64,000 nt of DNA from Apoda limacodes (taxonomy: Eukaryota; Arthropoda; Insecta; Lepidoptera; Limacodidae), in NCBI GenBank assembly GCA_946406115.1, contig OX291548.1, forward strand, positions 7,490,373-7,554,372. Direction: 5' to 3'. Made by a program: the position numbers and the translations under genes. The stretch's first letter is position 1. Each line of letters begins with the position of its first letter. The notes below the pieces were generated by a model that worked only from the letters and a program-made list of their open reading frames with translations, was not told the DNA's origin and did not search any database. Below are positions 18,580 to 30,600 of the stretch, one piece after another.

Positions 18580-19560
18580 TCAGCCCATATAGCGCTCAAC
18601 GCTCAAAGGGTTGGGGTCGTCCCTTCGACCAGCGTGAGCCTCGAACCCGAAGGTGAGTCAGCACCAGGAGGGGAGTTCCCCGTTAAGCGGTTGCGATTGC
18701 GATTGAGTGGGGGCGAGAAACGCCCCGGTACTCTTTGATACCTCGTATATGAGGTAGGTCCGTGCTTTCGCCGACGAACCCAGGGACGTCGGCGTCGTGT
18801 GAGGGGGGGCTATTAGGGGAGGTCGTTGAGACTAATCTCGCTATCCGTCCAAAAAACTAGGTGTACTAGAGCAACGCGGTACTCCACGTCGGGGCAGAGG
18901 TTGCTGCTTTACAAGTCGCAAGTTCGGCCCCATATGGAGTACTGCTGTCATATCTGGGCGGGTGCGCCCGGATACCAGCTTGGCCCTTTTGACTCGGTTC
19001 AACGACGGGCTGTGAGAATTGTCGACGATCCCAAACTCACTTGCCGTATCGAACCCTTATGTCTGAGGAGAAACTGTGCCTCCCTGTGTGTGTTCTACCG
19101 CTTGTACAATGGGATGTGTTCTGAGGAATTGTTCGAAATGATGCCCACGGCTACTTTCTACCATCGCACCGCTCAATATTGGCAGGGAATTTATTCTCAC
19201 ACTTTAGAACGAAAATGGTCGCCTACAGTGCTAAAAGAAACTTCCTCCTGCCAAGGCAAAGCCTTTTCTCTAAGGACTACAGTATGGGCTTCTTCAAGAA
19301 AGAAGTTATCGGATTTTTGAAGGGTCGGCAACGCGCGAGTAATACCCCTGGTGTTACAAGTGTCTATAGGCCACGGTGACTGCTTACCATCAGGCGGACT
19401 GTGTGCATGTTTGCCACCTTAGTGCTATAAAAAAAAACCGGATAGTGAGATCGTCGTCTGGGGCCGTGGCGGTTAGTACGTGCCGAGTCCGCCTATAAAT
19501 AGTTTTTCGACCGTGCCGTGGTCGGTCGGGGAGATGGACCTAAATTTGTTTTGGTCGGGT
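18580..19560 (-). mobile_element. Non-LTR retroelement family X, copy 2, split by a LINE insertion
   Basis: Parts 18580-18847 and 19438-19560 join into the same body seen at 5571-6005 and 31231-31699. The join falls at the palindrome CTATCCGGATAG. The poly(A)-side end present in the other two copies is missing here (sequence starts at CTCAGCCCATAT). Confidence 0.65.
18848..19437 (+). mobile_element. 5'-truncated LINE (Jockey/CR1-like family Y) with reverse-transcriptase C-terminal region
   Basis: Encodes LLLYKSQVRPHMEYCCHIWA, then a stretch with FDSVQRRAVRIVDDP, LCLRRNCASLCVFYRLYNG and, after a frame shift near 19,235, YSMGFFKKEVIGFLKGRQRA to a stop at about 19379. This is the C-terminal part of a non-LTR reverse transcriptase ORF common in Lepidoptera. 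The 3' UTR TGCTTACCATCAGGCGGACT leads to an A run ending at 19437. The flanking CCG (18845-18847 and 19438-19440) is duplicated. Broken by a frame shift and an internal deletion. Confidence 0.85.
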
Positions 19561-20384
19561 AAAGTTAGAACTAAACTTTACAGAGAACTGACTACTAAGC
19601 ATACCCGATTTGGGGTGTTATAATGGGGTATATTTAGGAGTTAACGTTTTGATATTATTACTAAATGTATCTGGACAGAGCGTCAACTGCCTCATTTATC
19701 ATCGCGCTAAACTATTTTAGCAGAAGCCGGAAAATAACAATTTTAGCAGAAGTTTTCTTTATAATGCTAGGAAATAATAATAAAAATCTGAATTTTAAAA
19801 TAGAATAATTTTTTTGAGATCAAAAACATTTAGTGTATTCTGAACAGACCTGTATTATTTTGCATTTGGAACATTAATATTAATTTTAGCACTAAGAATA
19901 TTTTTTGCTCTTACATTTTTTTACTTTCTGTTTTTACCAACCCTCTCGGCGAACGACAACTGACTGACGTAGGCTGAACTGGTATTTTTTGCGAACGTTT
20001 TCTATTTTGAAGTTTATATTTTGAAAAATATAGTGTTGTGCTTCGAATGTTGTATTCATATTTAAAAGTGATAAATCCTTTTCGGGTATTCTTAGTACTG
20101 CATCAATTTGTTTATAGCTACTATATATTGTGTCGAAATAGTGTATATTTAGTAGCGCTTCGTTTAAAACGGTGCTTCTAAATATACCTGAGCTGGGGTG
20201 TCTTGGTAAGGTACATTTAGCGGTAGTCATTTGACAAATTGGATCTCCAAACTATACATGAAGCCGGCCAGCTCCGTCACCGGCGTCCCCACAAGGTACA
20301 TTTAGTAAAGACTCTATAGAGTGAGTTAGCTGTGGTTGCACCGGTCATTACGACGTGCAGGATTGCCTCGCGACTTCACGTGTG

Positions 20385-20588
20385 GTTTTTGACGTGACAA
20401 CGTCTTATAAATTGGTTTGCCGGGTGACACTTCAAGAAACTGCGTTACGCTCCGCTCACGTTATGCGCTCACAATGAGAGCGAGTGAGAGGCACGCGCCC
20501 GCCTAAGAGCGAGAGAGATAGACATAAAATCATTGTCACGTAAAACTTTCGCCCGTATACCGACTTTACAGGCAACCAGTTTTTTTTT
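20385..20588. repeat. ~200-bp dispersed repeat, copy B
   Basis: Matches copy A at 15928-16127 almost base for base; the one clear difference is a C/T change in CAGACATA versus TAGACATA, plus T-run length. The close match suggests the two copies are recent. Confidence 0.6.
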
Positions 20589-21000
20589 ATAATGGGAACT
20601 TTATAGGGAAAAAAAACTCCATTCTTTAGCAAAATAGAATCAACCGATTTCTTCGTTGCAACATGAAGGAATAGTGTCGAATAGAACTGTCGACTGGAGT
20701 AGAAAGTGACCTTTTCCTTCTTCGTACCTCTAGCTCTGTCGGTGCCAAACATAAGGTCAATTGGATGTTTCTTAGTGACGTTAATTAATTGAGCCCCATG
20801 GTGTTTAGCCGTGGAAAAATGCCATGTGGTTGGAATCTCTCTATCGGGTTAAAAAGTATGTATTCTATGTCCTCCTTCCGTGCCTCGAATATTTTATTGA
20901 TGTATAAATGTAACTTTAATCCTAACATATCTATATTACAAGGAATCATAAAGTTATGCTTACATAATTACATTTTTATGAGTTATTTTATAAGGAATTA

Positions 21001-21168
21001 GCTGACCGGGCAGACGTTGTCCTGCATGATACCGACTGCAGCGCCATCTGCCGGGCTGATTTGTGAATCTAAACCATCTAGGGCGCCACCCAAACGCATA
21101 CAAAAAAAATTTATTCAAATCGGTCCAGCCGTTTAGGAGGAGTACAGTGACATACACACGTACAGTAG

Positions 21169-21203
<35 letters not shown>
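21001..21203. repeat. LINE 3'-end-like fragment with (TA)n microsatellite tail
   Basis: Includes AATCGGTCCAGCCGTTTAGG and AGTACAGTGACATACACACG, wording I recall from 3' ends of lepidopteran RTE-type LINEs, then a (TA)n tract at 21172-21203. The 121- and 172-codon frames across the tract come from the repeat and are not genes. Confidence 0.5.
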
Positions 21204-21206
<3 letters not shown>

Positions 21207-23933
21207 ATTATAAGTAAAAGAAAAGTTTTTAATTTAGTATTTTTATTACATATTCCATTAGAATACTTTCTATATTTATTATTGTACATGCTTACGTCGC
21301 CTCTCGCTGCACGCACTCTTCCCAATCTAACAGACAGACTGTATACTCATCTATACACATTTAGATGTCTCTTTAAATGGGGTCTACGCACCGTATCTAC
21401 AATAGTACAAATTAAATGCAGCACGAGGATTCACTTCTACAATAAATGCAATTATTATTGTAATCTGGTATTTTCTAAAAGAACTAGAAGCGGAATTGTC
21501 TATGGTTTGACCTTAGTCTGGGACTGTTCGGTTAAGCAGCCAAATTTAATGGAGATTGAATTTTATTTTAGTACAAATTAGGTCTCAAATCAGTACTTAG
21601 GTACTAATTCAGATGCATTATAAGATTAGAGTAAGGTGGGGCACATAACATTACACGGGGTACAATGTTAAAACGCAAATATCACTAAATTTGTATTTAT
21701 CTATTATTATAATATAGTGGCTGGACATAGTTGTTCATGTTCAACCTGCACACAGGCTGCAGTTTTAAAGCATTAAATTGAACAACAAAATTTTCAATAC
21801 AATACGTTTTCGACGCTCTAACGAAATAAAAACAACGAAAGATTTATTCGTTTTTCATTTAAAGTTGTCAGTTTAGAGGTAGGGGTTTTTTTCCTAAGCT
21901 ATTTAAATGAGTCATAAGGTTTGCAGCGTTAATGGTTTCTTTAAGATATATTTTTGCTTTATTATTGATGATAATAAACGTCATGAGTAAATAGCGAAGG
22001 ATTGGTCAAGTAGATAATAAATACATTCTACTTCCTTCTATAAACAGATATTCATATAGTAATATTAGATAACAGATAACTTGTGCTTTAAATTACTGCA
22101 GGAAAGGCTTTTGTCTTTTGACTTTTGTCAAGCAGATGTCTACAAATGGATTTAAAATTTTTTGAAACATTAGCATCTTATGAAAAACTAAAAGTTAAGA
22201 TTGCTTAGGAAATTTCATAGTTTTGATATAAACAGGAATAACAAAAGAAAATATTGTTGCAACTTTTAGTTTTTTTTTTCTAGAACATTTTAGGATTTTT
22301 TGTAACTTTGTGCCTCAGCTAACCCTATTAAAGTGTATACCAATATTATGTTTTTAAAATATTCGATCTTTTATTAAACATAAACGTTAACCCTAGCAAA
22401 ATTTGGTTGCTTAACTGATTTATTATATGAACTGGTTATTTGAAAACTATAGCCTCTCGCCGCTGACATGTGATATATATTACAAATTGTTTATATTCTA
22501 AATTTCTTATACATATAATATTATAAATAGTTCAAGCGTAAAGATATGTACAGTTTTTTTACATATTACATCATCAACTTTTAAGTACCTATTTACAAAT
22601 TAGAATTCTTTATACAATATAAAAAAGATAACTATAATGCTCTAGTAAATATCACCGCGAAATCAATAACTACATTCACAATAGATAATATATATATATC
22701 ATTATTAATTTAAATAAAATACACCTTAAAATTACCAAATAAAAGTTAAGACGTATTAAATTACAATGTATTGCTTCGTTTAGTCACATTTTGAAAAATA
22801 TCACGCATCTAATGGGTCTACAAAAAAACTGACCCCTGTAGTATATCCATCAGTTTTCCACCTCCATATTTTTCATTAAAAAAAATATCATGCATTCCAT
22901 CTCACTCAGACACCTAGCATTAGATTAGTACTTCTAACACGTAATAGACACCACAATTTAAATGAGAGACATTTATGGACATATACTATAAACCTACGTG
23001 TTTAAAAATTACAATTATTTTTTACCTCTTACTGACTCATGATAACGGAAATACGAAATCACAGAATTTATTAACGATATAACTGCGCTTCATATACTTT
23101 TTACTCTTTCGCACGCTCTATTAACGATCATATCAATTTTCTTTCAATTCTCTTTTCTACATCCTATTTAAGGAATACTTTAACGCAGCTAAATTGTTAA
23201 TTTAAATATTAAAAAAATATCAGTCTCTAAGAAAACTTGTGGGTAGTCCATAAGTCAGGAAGAAGTTTGAGTCTAAATGTATTATGTAAGAACCTACCTT
23301 TCGATTATTGCACAACACATGCAGTATGTTTACGTATCAATGTTTTACGGATTAAAAGTCTAGTCGTTATATTTGGAGGCCTCGGCTACTGTTATTTTAT
23401 GAGATCCATGTAACGCTACGCAGAACTCTGTCGCTCCGAAATATTAAGGGCTAAGACTAATTCTATGGATCTGATTTTCTACGTTGTTCATGTAACTGGA
23501 ATATTGTGCTGATAACGCCATTAGATACACTAAAAGTATGAAGCTAAAAATAGTAGAAATATTGCTTAAAATATTGTATTGCGAAGTAAAAAAAGACCGT
23601 AGGTCTAGCATTAATTAGAAAGAAATAATTAGAAAGTAGGAACCACTACAGTAATAAAAATATTATTTACAAATACTTAAAATATAAAGTAAAAAAAAAC
23701 AAAATATTTGGCTACAATGTGATAGGAATACGTTATGTGAAATATAATTATATTCTATGTAAATAAAAAAAAAACTTATAAATTTGTATAAAAGTGTGAT
23801 AGCTTTGAGTATTATAATTTCGCAATATGGATTATGCTTCATTTTATTGTACTATTAAAATATTATATTATTTCATTAATATTTTTATGTCATGTTACCC
23901 TGTTGAGAGTAGAGATTCATTTCAGTCCAATCA

Positions 23934-23955
23934 TTTATTAAGAGACGGATTTATT
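23934..23955 (-). terminator. Candidate poly(A) signals of Ten-m
   Basis: TTTATT at 23950-23955 and 23934-23939 on + read AATAAA on the - strand, about 350 bases past the Ten-m stop. They are the first such motifs I see downstream. Motif evidence only. Confidence 0.4.
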
Positions 23956-24298
23956 TAGGAAAGCAAAGTGAAAGTAAGTACAAACAGCATCACAAGAATA
24001 CAAGTTCCTTTGCCAACATAACCATTTCAATGTTGTAATGTCCTGCTCTGGAAAAAGTACGTATTTATATTATGCTTTTTTAGCCGTCTATAATATTCCA
24101 ATCACAAGAGCTCACTTTCATACTTCTAAGTCTTCCTTACATTTAATCATATTGGCAAAACATTGAAGACATAACAATCCAACAAAAAACGATTAAATTA
24201 AAACCGTGTTTCTGAACGTGAAATCCGTTCATAGATTTAAAGCAAGATATCAATTTCAGACTTTAATATTATATGGAGAAATGGCACGTTTAAGAAAC

Positions 24299-24655
24299 TC
24301 ACGAACGATGACGTGCTCGTCCGCTTTTCCTTCGCTTCCTTCTACTATCGCGCACGAATACTATATTAGCTGGATCATCCGCTAATTGTGGGTATTTATT
24401 CACGGAATGGACATCTTTTGCCGCCCATCCGTCAACTATGCCATGAGAGATAAGCTCCTCCTTTTCTTCTTCCGTCCAAGTTCCTCTGCCTTCCCAGCCA
24501 GCGGCGACTAGAGCCTTCTCCCTTTCCCAAGCTCTCGCTGCGGCTCGTTTATGAGCGTGCTTCAACAGTTTCGTCCTTTCTTGGACCGGGTCTACACCGT
24601 AGCGTAAAACGATAACTGCTTGCGTAGCGCCTTTGCCGACGGCATGCACTCTTAC
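24299..24655 (-). CDS. Ten-m: Ten-m last exon: Tox-GHH-like end and basic tail, stop
   Basis: After acceptor TTTCCAG: VRVHAVGKGATQAVIVLRYG, DPVQERTKLLKHAHKRAAAR, GRGTWTEEEKEELISHG, YPQLADDPANI and a basic tail RDSRRKRRKSGRARHRS before TGA (24299-24301). This is the teneurin C-terminal segment derived from a bacterial nuclease-toxin fold and kept here as a receptor domain. The tail looks about a dozen residues shorter than fly Ten-m as I recall it. Confidence 0.93.
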   Translation of the reverse strand, partial: VRVHAVGKGATQAVIVLRYGVDPVQERTKLLKHAHKRAAARAWEREKALVAAGWEGRGTWTEEEKEELISHGIVDGWAAKDVHSVNKYPQLADDPANIVFVRDSRRKRRKSGRARHRS

Positions 24656-27600
24656 CTGGAAATTATAAAAAAATATATATCTTGATATTTTATAACAAAT
24701 TAGCTGTTTCCGGTGAATAAACTTATCCAGCATGAACAATAATTTTTATGATTCTCTTTAATGGCTGTAATTATTAATGAAGGTTCAAAGGCGTGATTGT
24801 ATTAGTACAAACTTTAGTGGTTACCTCTAATCCTTGATCATTTGTTTCATCTTGCGATACATTGAACTTTCCAGACAATCTCCTCAACTCTTCCATATCA
24901 TCACGGATTTTCAGAGAATTGTCTTTTACAAAGTAAAAAACATCCTGGTCATGAATACTGAAGTGGACATCTAAGAAGTATGAATTATTGAATACTGTTG
25001 TGATCACATCTTCGACCACACTGTTAGCTCCGTCGGCTACACTAATGAATGCTTTGCCATCTACTCTTGAAATAAGCACCCCTTCACCAAATACGCCTCG
25101 TTTGTATGATACTCGCGGCAACAGGTTTCTTGTAATTGGTTCCATTTTTAGCAGTGGTGTCGGTACAAAGTCTATATCAGACAGCTTGTCGTTCACCTGC
25201 AAATGACAAGAATTATAAAAATGTGCAAAAAAAATTGTAGAACAGTATTAGTAAGTTTTTATAGAGAATTCAAAATATTTTTACCTTTTCAAGGATACAC
25301 TGAAGTCCAGACATGACTCCAAAGTCAGGTGCAAGTTGAGGTGCAGTCACTGATGTCATTGGCTGGAAGATCATATCGGTAATATACTTTGACCCCATCA
25401 TTTTGCTTAGATCGTAGCCATAAAGTTGTAACCAGCTTCCCAAATTCGTCATGTATGGAACATTTTGATTTTTATTTATAGGGTCATTATTCTTAAATCT
25501 GTAGATAAAAATATCCGTCGGTAAACTAAGTTTAGTTGCAAGATGTTCCCAACTTGGTGTCATCCATTGTCCAACTACAGGATCGTACAACCGATTGTCC
25601 AAGTAAACAAGATTAGTGTTAAAATCAAATACACCTCCGTGGAAATCTACAGGTACGTAAAATCCAGGATTAGTATCTTTGTTTATCTTTCCAAAGGGAC
25701 TGCGTTTTATTTCTTTGACTATCTCTCCATTAACGTCGAAGACTGCAAGAGGCGAACTATTATGGTCTGTAGCGACATAGAAACGTTGATCTTCTGTTTC
25801 TATGCAGGCAAGATGATCTCTTTGATCATAAAGGAATCGAACAGTTTTCTCAGTTTTAGTGTAGTGCATGTGAGTGATAAGATTTGGAGTTTGGGGATTT
25901 CCATAGAAGAATTGAGTAATGTTGTTCTTATCATCTTTCCAAGCGACCAATCTATTTCTATTGTCATAATAATACCACATTTGGAACTTGTCCCTCTCGA
26001 AAGCGTGAACGAATTGACCTCGTGAGTTGTATCTGTACTTTTGTTCTCCACGTCTTATAACAAATCCACGTCCATCATAACTGCTAAATTCGATATCACC
26101 ATATTGAACAACTCTGTCGCCTATATCGTAGCCTAAATACCGTTTTTCACCGTGTTCAATAACGCCAATCACATTACCATTTTCATCGTAAACGTATTTC
26201 CAATCATCCTCAGATCCCACAACCTCCATAAGGTGACCGTCGTAGTTATAGCTTATTCTTTCGCTTGACGAAGTATCGCCAATCATTATCTTTTTTGCTT
26301 TGATTCGGTTACGTACATCGTATTCTAATTCGAGACGGAACACATCGAATGCTTTAATATTTATAAGTACTGTTTTAATTCGGCCATGATCGTCATAATC
26401 CGTGATAGTAAAGTATTGTTTACTTGTGTCTTGCATGACGGATCTATTGAAAGTATTCCGATATATTCTCAGATCACTGATACCTTCTAAAGTTCCTAGG
26501 TTTTGGTTGTATTTTAGTCTAAGTTGAGGCATTTCCTTACTATTAATATTGACGTCAATGGTGGAAAGTCTAGCGTTTCCATCATATTGAAACTTAAAAT
26601 GTGCATTACTAAGACCACTTTTAGAGCTGAACTTCATCTTCTCGTCTTTAAGGATACCGGCGTGGTATTTGTAATCTTGCTTTAACTCATAATCTGGGTC
26701 GGTGATTTCAACGTTTTTAACAAGATGGGTATTTTCATGATAGACGTATCGTATAGCAGATGCACCTGCCAATATTGTCTCTAATTTTCCAGTCCCGTCA
26801 TAGACGTAAAGAATTTTGCCGGATTGATGTGGGAAAATCTTAGCTAAAATGTGTCCATCATCGTTGTATAAAATTTCATAAGGATGTCTGTTCATTGGTG
26901 AAAAATATTGGTATTTAAAGTAGCCTAAGGAAGTCATCAGAGCGAATGTATGTATGTGGCCTCTTGGAGTAGTTAAATTTTGGAGAGCACCAGAATCATC
27001 ATAATCAAGAAGATAATCACTTCCTCTAGGTGTAGTGACTTTCAACGGCAAACTTGTAAACATATCTCGGAAGGAGTAAGCTAATGATGAACCATCTCCA
27101 TATCGTATTTCATGTAGTCTTCCAGCTCTATCAAAACCGTATGTTTCGTTTAGATCACCCCATCTCCAACTTGTAAGTCTGCTGAATCTATCATATTCTA
27201 GTTCTACTTCGTCAAATATACCATTTCTTGGTCCCCACTTCACTGGTCTGGCGGTTCTATCATAAGTAACATTCAGAAGTTCTACTTTGTCATCCATGAA
27301 AACAGCTACTGTTGAAGTTTCCCTGTCATATTCAAGAGTAAGTAGATTTTCACCATTCACTCTCAATTTTCGACCAATTTGTGCTACTGCTTTGCTACTT
27401 TTTCCTTTGGCCGACTGTAGTCTTCGTAAGAAATATCGCCATTCAAATCTATTCGCTAAATCACCCCCTATTTCAGTCCTTTGTTTAGCTGGTACCGGAT
27501 AACTCTCGCCAAGAATAGGATCAATTTCAGATAAAATTGTGTATGGCACGGTATCCGTTGATATGATGTGACCCCAAGGCATACTTGAAGAAATACTACC

Positions 27601-30600
27601 ATCAGTGGAGATAATAGTTTTCTTCTCAGCTTCCCCAACTTTAGTGTTCACCGAGGAACCCTTTATTAGAATTGAAATCGGCTTTCTGTTGTTTTCGGAA
27701 ACAAGTACAGTAGCACCTTTCAGACTGAGATCAAATGTTAGATTTATTATTCTACCAGTTGGAGTAACAGCGGATGTTAATCTTCCAAATTCGTCGTATT
27801 TATAAATGTAACTTCTACCTGTGCTGTCATATTTGGCTTTCAATAAACCAGTAGTGCCATGATAGTCAAATGTCATATTAAAATTGTCAGGAGTTCTAAG
27901 TTCCTGAAGCATCTTCATTCTGGACATCTTCAGCCTGCATTTTTGACCCTTCGTATTTTCAATAGAATTTACTTGACTGGAGTAATCGCGTAGCAGAAAA
28001 ACTTTATTACCTGCTGCATCAGTCACAGTACTCAGTTTACCGTTACTAGTATTAACGTTGTAAGTGAAAACATAGTTATTTTCTCCAGTCAAAATATTCT
28101 TTGTCATGATATGTTGTCCGAATCTGTTAAAAATATAAACTTCTTGTGTGTCGGGTGAATATATTTCATATTCTCTGGATCCACTCGCATCGGGTATGCT
28201 TGCCATTACAGAACGAATTCTGTAGTTTGCTTGATCTGCGATATGTACTATTCCGTCAGGGCTTACAATTACTGCTGATATTGTATTGAACTTAGAGTTC
28301 GATGCTAAGAAATGATCGGCTTCGAAACAATCGCAACCTTTTTCCAAACAATTACATTTAGATTCTGCTCCAGCATAAAGAGATATTTTACCATCGGTTG
28401 TGATTAGTCGAACCCTGTTTATTCTTTGCGAGTCACTTTCAGCTACATATAGGTCACCGGCAGCACCAAATGCTATACTCTGAGGCATAACGAGCGTCGC
28501 GTATGTTGCAAGCTCCATATCATATCCCGTTAAAGGTGATGGACAATGAAGGGGCCTACCAGCAATGACCTTAACTCTGCCATCTGGCGCCATTTGAAGT
28601 ATCATGTGGTCGTCAATAATATGGAGACTGTTATCTAGTGGATTGATAGCCAGTTCTGTTGGCCATCTCAGATGTACTTCTTCAACGCTTAGTGTACCTT
28701 CGCAAGGAATTGGTTTCCAGTGAGCTCTGTGCATATGATTTCCAATAACCGTTGTAATGATACCGTCTCTGTCTACCATACGTATATTCGTGCCATCTGC
28801 GAAATAGAGAACGTTATCAATAGACACGGCGACACCCTTTGGGTAAGCCAACTTAGCATCTCTGGCTAAAGCTCCATCTCCGCAATGCGCTTCATCGCCT
28901 GGGAGACATCTTTCACCAGAACCGACAATAGTCTCCCAATTGCGTTCAGGATCGCTGTAGTCGTTAGTATTCCGCACTTTGATGATTTGATGAGATTCTG
29001 GATCTGAGATGTAAAGAGTTCCATCCAATGGAGACAGGGCCATATGGTATCGGTAGGACACCCGTGTAGCACTGAAAAAAGAAACAAGCCAATTAGAGTT
29101 AAAAATAGTTACTAAACGAGACTTTTGTATTAACAAAATCTGCATCGTTCATTATGTAAACAAAGAATTTTAGATAGACTGTGCGGCTTCTTTGCATTTG
29201 CGGCGACAATCTCCTGTCAGGTGCACAGACAAACACCAAAGCGACAATAAAGGTGTATCGTTTTTAGACTCTAGCACATAATATTAAAAAAAATACTTGC
29301 ATTTGAATAGAACTCACTTCAGCTTAACTACAGTGTTGACCGTGCCATCGGTGTTGATCTTCCGCACAAGATTGAAGTCTCCAACAAAGATGGAGCCGTC
29401 GGGAGCGGCTGCGAGTGCCACAGGCGCTAGCAACCGCGCGCGTGTAGCGCTTCCTTCGCACTCCGCCCCGCACTCCAGCGACCTCTGCCGCCCGTCGCCC
29501 ATTGTTGTGATGATCAGTCGCGGCTTGTGTTTTAAGTAGATGTTTGTGCCGTCACCCTTTTGGAGGATACCTGTAATTTATTCTGATTAGTAACTTGTTC
29601 TTGGAGTTTACCGATACATTATGTAGTAGGAAGTAGTTTCTTGTGACTTCGCATCGGTCTGAACCTACCAGGTTCAATGAATTTCTCTAGGTATATAATT
29701 ATGTATAGGACCTAAAAAATACAGACAAGCAGTCAATTTAGGTGACAGTAAGTGACTACCTACCTAACCTACCTAGTAGATACGAGTATAAGATGATTAC
29801 TGTATCACTTACCTTCATGGAAGTTATATCTGTGATGAATATCCAGGTTCCAGCCACCAACATCTGAGATGCTCATATCATGGCCGCTCAGTTTGGTTGT
29901 CTGCACGTTCCAGATGATATCTTTACAGTCTGTGTACTGGTAGCCTACTTTCACCAGAGCTGTTGTCACACCATACACTCTCTGCCTATACACATTTAGT
30001 CGATTCCATGGATATGTGAATTTAATGACAGGATCAGCTTCAAACGTTTTCTCGAACAGAATGCCTTCGATTGTTATCCTCAAATGGATGAGGACTAGAG
30101 TTGGAGGAACTTTCTCTGGAGTCAGTTGAAGCTGTATTGTGGAAAGGTACCCTGCAGCTCTTGAGCTGTGGTAGACTAAATTCAAACCGGTGCCTGGAAT
30201 TTGGAGACTTTCCTGCACTACCTGAAATGAATATGAGAGAAAGAGTAAAATATGAGTCTCATATTAAGTATAAGTACCTATTTATTTCGAATATTGGAGA
30301 AAATATGCATATACTGGTTTTAAAATGATGTTGTTTAAAGCCCTAATGAGCGCAGATGATGATGTGTTTAGCGTCGGTGTTTCAACTGAAGCGTGCACTA
30401 GCACATCTTTAAAATAATTGGTACATTTTTATTGTAAAACCATAACTTAAAGAATATTGAATTTGAATCCCAAAAGTTTCTTGGATACGCCTGACGTTTG
30501 CTTATTATGATGAATTTCAAATGTCGAATAGCCCATAATCAACTGTCTGAATTTACCTGTGATTCAGCTAAGATAGCGCTCTTGTCGGGACACGCGCCCT

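Larger units (their letters stand above)
12209..24298. other. Intergenic region between convergent GALNT10-like and Ten-m genes
   Basis: About 12 kb between two stop codons facing each other, including both 3' UTRs. I found no conserved protein-coding frame. The sequence is AT-rich, with the repeats listed separately. The stretches 13,600-14,250, 14,650-15,900, 16,130-18,480 and 21,600-23,900 look like ordinary AT-rich intergenic DNA. Confidence 0.6.

Noticed and set aside
21063..21581. 172-codon frame with a YIYIYI run (and the 121-codon frame opposite)
   Set aside because: The run is the (TA)n microsatellite read through; the rest is LINE-tail-like repeat and AT-rich DNA.
24774..24824. Extension of the penultimate Ten-m exon to an in-frame stop
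   Set aside because: The extra residues do not resemble Ten-m, a GTAACC donor lies at 24824, and the last exon joins there in phase with conserved sequence.
25543..26025. 160-codon + strand frame
   Set aside because: It lies fully inside the Ten-m barrel exon on the opposite strand and has no protein resemblance.
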